From: Torreya grandis
Lineage: Eukaryota; Streptophyta; Pinopsida; Cupressales; Taxaceae
Assembly: GCA_037957365.1 (NCBI GenBank)
Contig: JARHVA010002128.1
Coordinates: 2,735,359 to 2,799,358 of the forward strand
Length of the DNA: 64,000 bases
Direction of reading: 5' to 3'
Position numbers and translations under genes: made by a program
In this document: in pieces, positions 15,689 through 29,082 of the stretch
How positions within the stretch are numbered: position 1 is the first letter of the stretch
Layout of the letters: every line of letters starts with the position of its first letter
Notes under the pieces: model-generated
Database searches by the model: none
Seen by the model: only the letters and a program-made list of their open reading frames with translations
What the model was told of the DNA's origin: nothing

Positions 15689-17784
15689 GTTCCTTTTTAT
15701 GAACCAAAAAAATCCTTGGAATCCTAGAGATCTATTCAATTTTTAGGAGATAACATTTTTGTTCCAAAAATTTGATTTTTCTCTTTTTTTTTAGATATGC
15801 CTTTTATTCTTATTGATCAATTCCTTATATTAGATACAACAAATTAAAATTACATATACAACTAGAAAATTAAGTGAATGTATGCATTTAGATTTTGTTT
15901 AATTTTAGTACATCCAACATTTATTTTTTAATTATGTTATTTTACATTACTAGGTTTATATCCCAAAGTACCATCCCACATTGCGTTATTGTGACATTGA
16001 TACTTTTAGAGTGAGGCATATGTATACACATATTATTTTATTTTTTATCACTTTATGAATAATTTATTTTACAATAGATCATCAACACATAATTCTCCCT
16101 GAGGTAATGCCTAAAAGGGTGAACTAGGAATGAGGTGGGATTGAATCATGGTACTTTACAAGAAATGTTTTCATACTAGTATGTCATAACTTCATTACTA
16201 TAAATTTGACCTCCTCTAATTCACTTTACATCTTACCTCTCCATCCACTTTACATATAGATTTTATAGCTTCCCTATATCCTATTTTATTGGTTTGGTGG
16301 ATAAATTTTGTTTCATACCTTGTCTTCCCTATACTATATCAACCAACTTGATATAATTATGAGTTTATCTTCTACTAGTAGTACTATATTAGCCTTAATG
16401 ATATAGTATTATGTCAACCTACATAGTCTAATTATATTTTATTCACTGATACCATTAGTTTAGAGTTTAGGGTTAGTTTTGGGTGTTAGAGCCATATATA
16501 TAAGGGTGATATTTCAATCTAAAAGAGATATAACACATTCATATTGACTTATTGTTCTTGCATTTTTTTATCCTAGGTCCTAAGTAGTCTTTCTAGGAGT
16601 TAGAGGTTTAGAAATTTATCTTATAGATTTATTCTTGTAGTTTATCTGAATCTCAACAAGATAAGTCTTTAGATTTCTAAACTAGGGATAATTAGGTCTT
16701 CATATTACCAGTTAAAATATTCAACCTACAACATCTCTTTCAAATGCCCACTTGAGATAAAGGGGGAGATTGAATCATCAACAGGTCCACCCAATAGTAA
16801 GTATTTATATCCCTATGCTCTTTTTATTATTTACTTAGTATATTAGATATTGTTTGGTTTTATTGATTTGTTGATGTATATATGTATCTCTATTTATTCT
16901 CTTCCTTATACTAAATAAGATGGTATAGATATAGGTTTGTTTAGGCTTTCTATTATCACCTTAAATTTCATATACCCCCATTTGGTTGAATATTTCACCT
17001 TACCTTATTTATGACTTTTATAATAATTAATTTTACGTAAACCTTTAAATTTTTTTACTTTACTTCCACCTTTACAAACACTTACCCATCATTGAGATCT
17101 AGTGAAATATATACCTCATGTTTTAGGCTTAGGCTTTGGAACCCTTTCCTCTTGAAATTTGAGTGTAGATTAACCATTGATAGGTATATGGTTATTCGTG
17201 GTCCCTAATTTATTGTCCAAGTATACATAGGGTCTATTTTTATGACCTTATTCTAGTCACAGTATATTGAAAGAAATAGAATATTTATAGGTCATCCTAG
17301 CCCATGCATATAGCATGTTTGGGATTAACGAGCATTGTTTTTATAGATATTACTAATATTTAATTATTTTATGTGTGAATAGGAATGACTAAGATAATAA
17401 GTGAGTAGATAGATATGGTAAAGTATCAACAAGAGTCACATATGTAAGCAATGTCCATGTATGTTAAAATGTACCAAATTTGATGTTTCAAAGTGTCTAA
17501 TACTGAATTTAGGTGCTTCCCCTATTTTAATCTAGTATTAAAAATTAAAAATTAAATGGATAATATAATAAATTTGATACTATGATAACCGCACTTAGTA
17601 TTGAAGGGTATTTTCCAAGTGTCCCTTTTAATCCATGTAAAAACTTAAATATTACATGCATAGATCAATTTCCTCTCCAAATAATAAATATTAAATATTC
17701 TATATCATTGAACTATTTGCAAGTGAAAATCTAAGGAACAAATATATCTTAGGGTATAAGAAACAATATGCCACTTGTTGAACT
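15689..17784. other. Unassigned DNA with LTR-like fragments
   Basis: CCATATATATAAGGG near 16492 resembles a TATA box, and GATAAAGGGGGAGATTG near 16755 resembles a copia polypurine tract. GCCTAAAAGGGTGAACTAGG near 16105 resembles the start region of some plant LTRs. I could not join these into an element and see no coding. Confidence 0.35.
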
Positions 17785-18165
17785 TGTTTGAAGTAAGTCA
17801 TCAGGTGATTATGACACAATTTTTTAGTCATATGATCCAAAGTTTATATAAGTTTCTGTTAGTATGTTAGATTATCAAGGCATGCATCTCATATATGAGA
17901 CACCCCATTGAATATTTAATATTTCAGGCTAGTAAATATTTTAGTGTTATTAATATTAATTATTTTGTAGAGAGGTAAAATAGTTGAATGGATGTAGTTA
18001 TTTGGGTCTATTAGAATATTTTATCCCTTTTGTATCTAAAAGTATTATTTAATCTTATCAAATGAAATAAATAAATAAGACGTGTTTGCAATAAATTTGG
18101 GTGAAAGCTTTATTTTATACAATATGTGATTAACTTACATATTTTCTTGTTATCAATACCTAACA
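17785..18165 (+). repeat. 5' LTR of a short LTR element
   Basis: It ends ...ACCTAACA one base before a Met-type PBS. About 200 bases align with 20253-20447 (for example GTGTTATTAATAT, AGGTTAGTAAAT-like and TATGAGACA-like blocks), as expected for a pair of LTRs. The left boundary is approximate. Confidence 0.6.
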
Positions 18166-18166
18166 T

Positions 18167-18180
18167 TGGTATAAGAGCCA
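18167..18180 (+). promoter_or_regulatory. Primer binding site (initiator tRNA-Met type)
   Basis: TGGTATAAGAGCCA differs at one base from TGGTATCAGAGCC and directly follows the CA terminus of the LTR plus one base. Confidence 0.82.
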
Positions 18181-20252
18181 CTCCAAAGGCACGCATTAAC
18201 ATTTTTTTGTGAAAAACTCCATGGTGTAATCTTGAATAAGATTGTTAAAAAAAAGAATTAAAAGTGTCATTCTTTGTTTTTACAAGTGATGTTTTTCATT
18301 TTTGATAATTCTCTAAAGCTCCAAACTTTCTATAATGGCATGAAGATCACAAAGAAATTAATTTTAGTGTTGTAAATTGACCTAGAAGATGTTTATTTAT
18401 TGAAATAGATATCCTTGATATGATATATGTATTTACATGTTCATTAGAAGCACAAGTGAATTTCTAGAGGACATTTTGATATGCTTGGAGCCATTTTTAA
18501 TAGCTAAAGATGTTTTGACATGTATGGAAGAAATTTTAAAAAATTAAGGGCATAAGAACATATTTTTGGGTATAAATATATGTGGGAAGTGCAAAAGGTA
18601 GTGCCATATATTATTTGGAGAACCATATGGATGTTTTCTTAAACTACTCCAAATTTGTAATTTTAGAATGCTATTTTACCTTGGAATTTATTCATAACAC
18701 CATTCACGATAGTGTCATTCATTTTTGTACCTTCAATTCAATTTTTAGAGTGAAATCCATGGAACACCATTTAGTTTAAATTTCTAAAATAATAATAACT
18801 TCACCAAAAAGTTAATATATTCACCAATATGGTCCAAAAAAGTATGGTATATATGTTGGGTATATTTTTTGGATGACTTATTTTAACTATTGCTACATAT
18901 TTAATTGTTATATTGTTAAATTTTGTTTTCATAGTTAAAACATATCTTAAATATCAAGTTGGCAATTCACATTGTAGTTGAGTGCATTACAAAGGTGGTT
19001 ATTTATAAAGTGAAGTCAATTGTAAAGGAAATGTTTAAATTTCAAGTCTCATACTATAATTTTTGCATAAAATTTCAATATCATGCTAGGTATGAGTTAT
19101 ATGTGAGTGTTAAAAAGACTATGCTAAGCACAAAATTAGATAAATTAGCTTAACAAGTGAAAAACTGGATTTATCCACCTATAGGTCTCAGGATCAAACA
19201 CAAGTAGTTCTCATTATGTGTTTTGAGATAAAAGGAGGTCAAGAGGTTGCATCTCCCCAAGTGAAAAATAACCTTTTTGAATTTTTGGCCAATTCTATCA
19301 TTTTTCATGCATTCTAGAAATGTTATGTAATTTTTCTTGTTTAGTTAAGATTTTTACAAACCATATTCATGTAACAAACAAATGCTAAGTTTTAAAAAAT
19401 TATGAATCCATTATGAAGGTCAATTTTTTTTTAAGTCTCTCCATATAATTTTTCTTAATAAAAAATAATATTAATGAATAAATAAGGCATTTTAAATTAC
19501 ATATAAATTTTTAGTGGAATCCGACACCTTATATTTTCTATAACTTAGAAAATGGGAACATTATGATTAAAAATCATGGGTGTAACATAATTTCCTACCG
19601 CTTATTTTATTATAAATAACCATGTTATATTTTTGTTTATATAGGTCCCTAGGAATTTGATAGGCTAATAGATCCAATGACCCACCCATTTTGAATTCAT
19701 TATTATCTTTAATATTGGGTTTTTTGGTGTGGTGTTTTTAGATAGATGATAGGATTTTTTTGTCATTTATATCCAATAATGTTTTATATTTTGTTTATAT
19801 CATTTATGAGGTACAAACCAAGTCATTTGGTTATGTTTTTCATTATAATTACTTCACACCTCTCACGTAATGTGGGAAAATATTTATTGGTATTCCATCA
19901 ATTGTTAGTTATTGTAAACACTAGTAAGGGTTGATAGCATTGGTAGTGTTAAAAAAATCAAGGTTAGGGATATTATTAATTAAGGTATATAAATCATACA
20001 TAGGTATTAAATAGTAATTTTGACACATATAATGTAGTTGTGCATTCCCATGATGGTCTATATACTATAGTATGGGTACATAATGGTTAAAGGGAATAAG
20101 TATGCCCAATAACATGTACATAATTCATTTACTAATATGTAGATCATAAAACTTGTGAAGCGACATAGGTTGATCAGTAATAGTATGTATATAATGCCAA
20201 TTTTCTAGTGTGATAAACATTATTGGATTGATTCAATGTCATGTTGTTATGA
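18181..20252 (+). mobile_element. Interior of the short LTR element, no domain recognised
   Basis: About 2 kb lies between the PBS and the second LTR. The open frames at 18582-18779 and 18959-19153 and a few neighbouring pieces show no RT, protease or integrase motif that I can identify. It is either a deleted copia copy or a small non-autonomous element. Confidence 0.45.
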
Positions 20253-20447
20253 ATCATATTTTTTATTCCTTTAGATCAAGGGTTTTTTTGGGTCATAAGA
20301 TCTATTTTTTTATAATTTTTGGTTAGTGTGTTATAATATTAGGGAATGTATCTTATATACAAGACAACCCCTTTAGTATTTTTAAATTTTAGGTTAGTAA
20401 ATTTTTAAAGTGTTATTAATATCAGTTATTTTTTATGAGGTAAGTGT
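20253..20447 (+). repeat. Truncated second LTR of the short LTR element
   Basis: It aligns with the LTR ending at 18165 but stops after GAGGTAAGTG, exactly where Gypsy-2 begins. Gypsy-2 therefore interrupted it. The remaining part was not found beyond Gypsy-2, consistent with rearrangement there. Confidence 0.55.
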
Positions 20448-21955
20448 TGTTCACTCCAAAGTATCAATTCATTAAATGACCATGAGATTGGGAATTCCAT
20501 AAAATGGGACATGGGAACAACTAATAACTTTCATCTTCCATTTTAGGAATCATATAGGACCAACCCAAGGCATAAATGTGAGTATTTGACTTCACAAATG
20601 GAATATGCATAATTGTCTCAAAGAGATGTACTATTGCCACTAAAAGTTCAATGTGAAGTTAATATGTATAATTATTAAATATTATTATGGGAGTTCAAGT
20701 ACTATGCATCTCTATTTATAAACACAAGGGGAAAGGGTAGTTCAATCTTAGAAAATAAACACAAAAAGAGATGGAAGAGTAAGGTAGAAAAGGGATCCTC
20801 TAAGTCTAAAATGAACTCAATGCATTGATCATCTAACCAAGTGACCTTGCCATAGTTATACCAATATAGACTAAGTTTCACTAAATTTATATCTCCAAGA
20901 AGACATACTGGGAAGAGGCTAAGAGAACTAGGAGTATTCCTCTAATATTAGCTCTCACTAAATATGAGTATTAGGAGTTTATATTAAGCTACACATAAAC
21001 ACCTTATGGTAGTTTATAGATTAACACACAAATTAACAGTAATAAAAAATGGAAATGAGAGAAATCATAGAGTGATTATGATAGTTAAGCACACCATAAC
21101 CATAACACATATAAAGTAGAAAAGTATTAATCTAACTAACCTAGAATTAATGATTATTAAAAAATGGAGATGAAAAAAATGAGAGAAAAAATAAACCCTT
21201 TGAAAACAATTAGATTTTTATTCATTAAAAAGTGTTATTACAATAATTGATCTTGGAAAAATCTACAGTCTATAGAGATGAAAAAAAGAGAAGGTGAAAT
21301 CTTGCCTATAATTTGAAAACACTTTCAAGTATATTCTAGTCATTCCCCTATATTACAATATGGATTTGCCTTCTATATGAGGATGGGAGTCACCTCTAAA
21401 TAGAATGAGATTCTTATCCTTGGCCATGATAGACACTCATAATAAGTTACTACCCTAATTCAAAATTTAAAACAAACAAATCCCCTATAAATCACAAAAG
21501 ATCTATCAGGAATCACTTAGTTGTTATGTAGAGGTGGTTATGAAGGTTTATCTCCCAAATGCTTTGATCTGGAATCCATAGCCTCCAATATGACTTCTAA
21601 GAGATCAAATTCCTTATCTAGCTTGGCAAAATTATGGGCTCTCTGAATATCACCTCAACCTAAGTTTCCATCCTCTGATGGACTTGGAATGGTGTTTTTA
21701 TTGACACATAGACCCTAAAAACCTAGTTAATGCTTATCATGGATTGTTTTTATATCTCTTGCACTACTTGAGCCTCTTCTTATTTTGTTTTGGTGACCTT
21801 CTCCTTCATGACCTAGTCAAATTGACCCAGGTGGACCCCAAATTCTCCTTAGTCTAGTAAGGTTCCATTTGATTAGAATAACATAGAGATATTTACCCCA
21901 TTGAAGTAGGTAAATATATTCTTCCTACCCTCATCCAAGGGTATAGTAATAGTAT
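20448..21955 (-). repeat. Gypsy-2 3' LTR (low-coordinate copy)
   Basis: Aligned with 32917-34414 over about 1.5 kb (shared CTCTATTTATAAACA, AAGGGGAAAGGGTAGTT, GAGATGTACTATTGCCACT and others), clearly diverged by many substitutions. The high-coordinate end is uncertain because the partner is truncated by L1. Confidence 0.82.
20712..20720 (-). promoter_or_regulatory. TATA box of Gypsy-2 3' LTR
   Basis: TATAAATAG on the minus strand, conserved at the same place in the other LTR despite heavy divergence around it. Confidence 0.65.
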
Positions 21956-21959
21956 GAGC

Positions 21960-24900
21960 CATGGATAAGCAATTTTATAAGGTAACCTTCATGTTCCCCT
22001 CATATGTTTTATATAACCCCAAGTGTGAGATTGGAATTAGTTTCAACTCTTAGAACATTCCCTTGTTAATCACCACCTATAACTTCCTACACTTTTTGCC
22101 TATTTTCATAATCCTCTCTAAGTAATCCTAAGTCCTTTAGATAAGCACATTTATCTTAGCCAGAGTCTCCACCACCTTATAAAGAATTTAAAAGAGTAGT
22201 AAGATGACATCCTTAATCTACCTAATTAGTGCGATGACAAAAGAGATATTCACCTAGGCTTCCAATGTCTAAACTTGGTTTTTCATGTACTTAAGGATTT
22301 TTTTGACATATTATGAGTTTTATAGACAATGAAGAGTGGGTCTTTAGCCATCCTTTCTTCCCTAGTGTAAGTGCTCACCTTAATGAGGGAGAATAGATCT
22401 TGATGGGTCTGACAAACCATCGAGTTCCCCTATTAGACAAACCTTTGCATCAATGTCTTCTTCACACTCCTTGAAGTTTTGTCAAAGATCCATTATATAT
22501 CTATGTCACCCTAGGAAATAATCTTAGGGCTTGTATCCTTGGGACAATTCCCTAAGTTTTTAGAGGTATAAGAAGGATGGCTAAGATGGTGGTGAAGGGG
22601 AAATTGGAAATGGAGGAAGTGGAGGGGGTGAATAAGAAAAGTAGTGGAGGAGGGAGCATGGGAGAAAAATGACGAAGGATTAAATTAGAGGTTGATATGA
22701 AATTCTATGCCTACTAATGTTCTTGAGTCATGTGAGAATTTCCCATAATAAAGGGTCACTAAATATGAGGGAGGAGATGGACAAGTAAAAAATAAATCCT
22801 AGGGTGTACTTAGTAATGAAAAGAGGGAATTGGGAAATAGTTCACCAAGGTGATATGAATAGGGCCAAAGGAACTATTGAGGCTAGTAAAGGATATTATA
22901 TTTGATTAGAAAGCCTTCAAATTTAAGTTAGAGTATGAACTACCTTTTGATTATTCTTGGGCCTCTTACCCAAGTCAGCTTTGGATGTTAAAGTGGAAAG
23001 ATTGGCCAAATAATAAGAACTATGGGGGCCTATGGTGGAGGACCTTTAACTACTAAGGGAGGTGTTAGGATGACTGAAGGGGCATCAAGATCATTCCTAC
23101 CATAGGTGTTATGTTCCCAATGGTTGAAACCATAATTCATGATGAAGATATGTCTAACAATATCTAGAATGAAGACACACCCAAAGGAGGCACCGAGAGG
23201 GTTCTAGGTTTTAAAATGGATGGGGCATAAGGAAATGAAGAGGTAAGGACACTTACAAGGATCAATTATAAGGGTACTTAGGTAAATTATAGAGGGGGTA
23301 CCATGGGGAAAAGTGGAGGCACCACTTGGGGGACTTGTCGGAGTGGTGGAGAACTTATGTTTATTAGGATCAAGAGTTGGAAAGTTATGGGAATGAGGGG
23401 TAAAACTTATTCCATTGATTAATGGGAGGTGTATTATGGGCTCACACTTAGACTATTAATCACATCAAAATTGAGGGTTTGTGAAACCCAAGGTTGAGGT
23501 GTTGGTGGTTGAGTTAGCTATGCTTGTACTACCTTCCATCAAGTAATGTGGGTCTGACTCTATCATGACGATACTATTAAACTACTAGAAGAGGTAGAGG
23601 TGGAAATGAGGCACAAGGAGTGACTAGATGTGGCAGAGATGGAACACAAGGGGAAAAAGTGGTAGGATTCCCATTAAAATCCTTTAGGAGATAACAAGAG
23701 GAGTTGGTGTTGGATCTTCTCTAGATTGAGCAAGATCTAGAGGAGGATTAGATGGGCCCACTTAAACCTTCTTCCCCTTCTTCTTTTTCACTATGATCTA
23801 GGACAATAGATCTTAGTCATTGGTAGTATCTAATTATAGTTCATCATTATCCTCTACTTTATGACCTTATTTATTAACAAAGGAAGAATACCATATCAAG
23901 TGCACTCTGATTATCCACTTGGGGTCCTAATGCCAAATTTCAACTCTTGTTAGGTTGAAGGAGTCCTACCTGGCTACCATATATTGGATTTGAGGGAATG
24001 CCTTATGAATGTGGTTCCTTATAATGATCAGAAGAAATGATCACACCTTCTATTAGTGGCCTATAAAAAATCCAAAGATGCCATCCACTAGCTGGTCGGT
24101 GATCTACTAATCTATTATATGATCAAGCATGAAATATAACAAGTAGAGGGGTTGATTTAAGAAACCTATAATTTAGATCACAGTGTCCTTTTTATAGAGA
24201 TAGTAGTCCCCAATGATGGTGATTGTGTCATAAATTTATTTTGATATATAGAGCATTAGGGGCTCATTGATCACTTGGTAGACCACTAGATAGAAGTGCT
24301 TACATATGTCTTAGATGTGGTTTTAGAACTAGTGGACATATAGTTTGTATAATACCACATGGATTGCTGAGCCCCCAAGAACCCACATAGGAAAAGTAAA
24401 ATGTTTGAAGGAAAACATCATGTAGACTATATCCATAAGGTAGCTCATCATATATAAATTGCCTTTAGACTATGCATTTGTGATGGCATTGACTAACTTA
24501 AAGTTGATCTATCTTCCCACATTCAAGACTTTTGAGCATGTAAGGATCATATGGAGGAGGGGAACCCATAGTTTGCTAATGTGAAAGTATTCTTGGGCCC
24601 TGAATAATTATTTTAGCATAATTATGCCTACCCAAACTTCCTCTTAGAAGGTGCATACTGTGTATGCATTTATATCCTCCTTGATAACTCATTTAGCATA
24701 TGGTTTCTTAGCCTAGTTTTATAGGACATCATATATTAGGTAGGTCTCCATCTAGTCCATTAATACCATATTATAAGATAAGGTGTAGTGTCATATGGAT
24801 TAATACACCTTGTAATCATTATAAAAGATATAAAAAATGTGGTGTTAAGAGTTAAGAACTCACACCCAGCTATGGACCCCATCCTACACTCGAATGGTAT

Positions 24901-25156
24901 TGATAAGGATGTTAAACAAATTAGCATAGGTAAATTCCTCTAGTTTGGCTATGGCTCTATGAAATTTGTTTCTCTTGTAGGATTAAAAGATGTCCTCAAA
25001 TTTTTCTTATTGGTCATCATCAGATCTTGACTATCTAGGCACTTGATCGACTACTTTGAACATGTCATTGTAGTGCTTAAACTTTGTCAAGCTAGTTGGG
25101 AATATGGTATCTTGGTACTCAGACTTAACCTTCAAGTTTGAAGAGGATGTGACCAT
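21960..25156 (-). pseudogene. Long decayed ORF downstream of Gypsy-2 integrase, function unknown
   Basis: From an ATG at 25156 (MVTSSSNLKVKSEYQDTIF) the minus strand stays readable with many in-frame stops for about 420 codons, for example TSLTKFKHYNDMFKVVDQVP, FHRAIAKLEEFTYANLFNIL, MWVLGGSAIHVVLYKLYVH and VARXDSFNLTRVEIWH. After about 23880 it becomes a long Pro/Ser/Thr-rich stretch with frameshifts. From about 22560 it ends in a charged segment (DYLERIMKIGKKCRKL) that could form a coiled coil. Its place after integrase, before the 3' LTR and on the same strand is where some plant gypsy elements carry an extra or env-like ORF. I do not recognise the family; ATHILA ORF1-like or plant transposon-domain proteins are the comparisons to make. 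No signal peptide or clear membrane helix was seen. Confidence 0.55.
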
Positions 25157-25741
25157 TATGTAGGATAGTGGGGAAATAGGAAGGATCTGAGCATTTGATG
25201 CATGAAACACTAGGTTATTTTATGATAATTAGAAATCTAAGTGTTGGAATGCTCTCAAATGTATGTATTGAACCTATTAGTGGGATTTCCCTAGGCTTTT
25301 ATAAATGGATGCATGCATCCCCATGTATTAATGGAATTTGGAAGCTCACTTGTTATGAATTCAAATTTGAGTTGTTGGATAGATTTATTCTCATTACTTT
25401 AAATCCATATTTAAATTATGAGCTTATGATCCTCTACCACTAACAATATTTAACAATGGTAATGGTATATTTTAAATTTATCCAATCTGTCCCACCTTTC
25501 TATTTCATTAATACCCAATATATGGTAAACAGGGGTCATGTCCCTTAGAGGCTTCACATCTAACTCCTATTTCATGACATGCAGACTTTTAATGGTTGAC
25601 ACCTAGGCACAACTTCATATTATATATCATATCTTTAGTAAGAGTGAGGTGTTACTTAAGGACATGTAGCACATCTTGATTACTTCTTTAGTCTCATCCA
25701 TACTCCATTTTCACCCTATCAAGGCCTTAGGTGGTTACCAA

Positions 25742-26135
25742 TTCATTTTAATTAATAGATGACCTAGATCCTTATAATTAGGCTAAGATATGGTATCTCT
25801 AATAGGTCAAGGGAATGGCCACTCTAACAATTTGGTGATGTAACACCTTATAATTAAGTCAATCTCTCTCATGCTCTAACATCTCTAATAGGTCCATTGA
25901 CTGGTCACTCTAAAATTTTAGCAATGTGATTCCATCTGATTAGGCTATGCTATCTTAGGCTCTGATATCTCTGATAGGTCTTGGGACTGGCCACTATGAC
26001 AATTTGATGACATGACACCTTCATATTACGTTAGGATCTCTTGAGAGCTAACATCTCTGATAGGTCTAGGGACTCACCACTCTAACAAATTGGTGATGTG
26101 GTACCTTTTGATTAGGTTGGGATCTCAACTCTATG
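25742..26135. repeat. 86-bp tandem repeat, four full copies plus a partial one
   Basis: ATCTCT(A/G)ATAGGTC recurs at 25795, 25881, 25967 and 26053, exactly 86 bases apart. Each copy is followed by GG.CACTCTAACAATTTGGTGATGT-type sequence and TGATTAGG. A partial copy precedes the first. The period is not a multiple of three, so it is not coding. It lies in the untranslated gap between integrase and the downstream ORF of Gypsy-2. Confidence 0.93.
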
Positions 26136-26689
26136 AAATTCAAAAAAAAGATTGAGTCAAAAGTGAAAAATACATGCAATACATTTAACACTTACTCATT
26201 TGTCATTAATATTTAGATTTGTTGTTAAGGGTGATGGGACTACCACTCCAAGAAAGGAATGAGACTTCAATAAATTTTATCAAAGGTAGATATACAATAT
26301 TAGTACCCTAATATATAAAATAACAACTCTATATTAGTCATAGAAATGAATAAGACTTGTTTTTGCTCAAGTAAATTGGGGTGACATAATATTCCAAGGA
26401 TATAATTTTAGGAAAAACTATCAAGAATAAATAAAGGACCTTAGAGCTCTAGTTATGGTATTTAGAAGAGGGGTCTCACATTTTGAATAAAATGGGGCAT
26501 ATTATCTATAATAAATGGTGAATTCTATGGGGAATTTGATTAAATCACTTACAACCTAACTAGTTTAATTTCCTCTCCTTACACAGAACATAGATTGTAA
26601 GAGGGATATTTATGCACCATAAAAATGACAAGGCACTAAAGTCTCACAATAGCAAGTGGAATAATAATATTTTACCCTATATATGGCCA

Positions 26690-26690
<1 letters not shown>
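26136..26690 (-). other. Gypsy-2 region after the integrase N-terminus, core not recognised
   Basis: The integrase catalytic core (D,D35E) should follow here on the minus strand, but I cannot trace it. It is either deleted or degraded beyond recognition. Confidence 0.4.
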
Positions 26691-27551
<861 letters not shown>

Positions 27552-27609
27552 AGATTACTTATAGTCAAGTTGATGAGGATCAAGGATTATATAATAACAT
27601 ATTTAATAT

Positions 27610-28520
27610 CCTAGAAAGTCTTATTTGATTTCATATTTCATTCCACTTTTACATTCTATTTCAACATCGCATTCAAGGTTTTTACTATTTTAGAAAATCC
27701 AAAAATAAAATTTCACACAAAGTTGATTTTCCCAAAAGACTTTAGTTCCTTTTTACTGTTGGGTAAAGATAGTTTAGAAATTACTTCTGCCCATTTGGGG
27801 TCGATAACAATACCTTAATTTATGACAATGTGACTAATAATTTTAACTTTGGTGACACCAAAAATGCTATTGTTTGGGTTTTGATAAATTTCATACCTTT
27901 ACCATGTTTCAAATAGCCTTTCCTTATGGCATACATGATCTGACCTATATTTTGAAAACATAGTTAGGTTATCCATATAGATTATTATACATTGACCTAT
28001 CATTCCTTCAAAAGCAAAGTCCATTACCCTTTTTAAATTGGAATCAATGTTGATCAGCCTAAAGGGAATCCATTTCTAAGTAAATTTTCCCCACTTGGTG
28101 GTGAAAGTAGTCTTAGTTCTATCTTTAGTGTTGACCAAGACTTAGTTGAATTTGAATAACCATCTTAAAAGGACATTATTTGAAACCCACTCACCCTTTA
28201 TATTACCTCATCAAGGGATAGAAATAGGTAATTATCTTTATTTAAGGCTCGATTAAAGTTTCATAAGTCCACACATAAGTGGATTTATCCATTTTTATTT
28301 TGCATAAGCACTAGGTTTGCCACCAAGGCGGAGTGGAAAACTAGGAAAATTATCCTTACAAAGGAAAACTTGTGGACTTCCTTTTGTATCAAGGGATCTA
28401 GGATCATGTTTGCCAATCTCTAACTTTGTCTAAAGGGTTTTTGGATAGGTTTCATGGGGATAATATGAGTGATCACTCCTAAGTCAGAGAACTTAAGGTC
28501 TCTATAGGTTTATATAATCA
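27610..28520 (-). pseudogene. Gypsy-2 reverse transcriptase
   Basis: In minus-strand order: DLGVITHIIPMKPIQKPFRQ, LIQKEVHKF, NKNG.IHLCVDL.NFNRAL, KDNY, then TTFTTKWGKFT, IPFRLIN, FAFEGMIGQCIIIYMDNL, NPNNSIFGVTKVKIISHIV and ELKSF. This is a full-length RT outline of Tat type (about 270 residues). The catalytic box reads YMDN instead of YMDD near 27965-27992, and several stops and frameshifts are present. It lies downstream of the RNase H-like domain, which is the reverse of the usual Ty3/gypsy order for that domain. Confidence 0.9.
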
Positions 28521-29077
28521 CATCCTTATATCTCAAAAATAAACTTCATAACTAATATAATTCATATTCATTCTAGTCAGGACCTAAATTAACTATTTGG
28601 GTATTTTTCATAGGATTGAGGTTGATGAGTCAGCACTTTTTATCCTTGAACTTGGGTCTTTTCACTTGGAAAGTAGGTTTTAATGCATTGAGTGTTGTTT
28701 CCAATGATATCATTCCTTTTAGGATCCAATTCCCATGACTATTTAAGATCCCATCTTTATCCATCTCATTACTGGGGTTGTCTTTGTCTTTCACATCCAT
28801 AATTTGGACCTCAAATATTCCTTTATTCCTAAGGAATTGGATGATCTATTGGTCATCCTCAAAAACCTAAAAAAAATCTCATTTTCCATGATAGATGGAC
28901 ATGGGATGAGTTCCACAAAAAACTCCTATAACTTAGTGTCATCTAAGGGAGTTAGGTTTTCTATTATAAGTGATAGTGAGTCAGCTATTTGGTTTTATTC
29001 TTGGGTAATGGGGATAATATTAAATGTGTTAAACAAATTGATTATGTCCCAATACATATACTTATCCCTCCTGAGGT

Positions 29078-29082
29078 ATGAT
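29078..29082. other. Target site duplication ATGAT (left) of the solo LTR
   Basis: ATGAT immediately precedes TGTTAAGC; the identical copy is at 30273-30277. Confidence 0.9.

Noticed and set aside
15168..15739. Long Tyr-Ile open frames on both strands
   Set aside because: Direct result of the TA/CA repeat; no gene.
16755..16790. Copia polypurine tract plus 3' LTR start
   Set aside because: GATAAAGGGGGAGATTG fits the form, but no coding precedes it and no matching LTR follows; left unassigned.
25195..25443. 82-codon plus-strand open frame
   Set aside because: No family resemblance, and it lies in the Gypsy-2 interior where the coding strand is minus.
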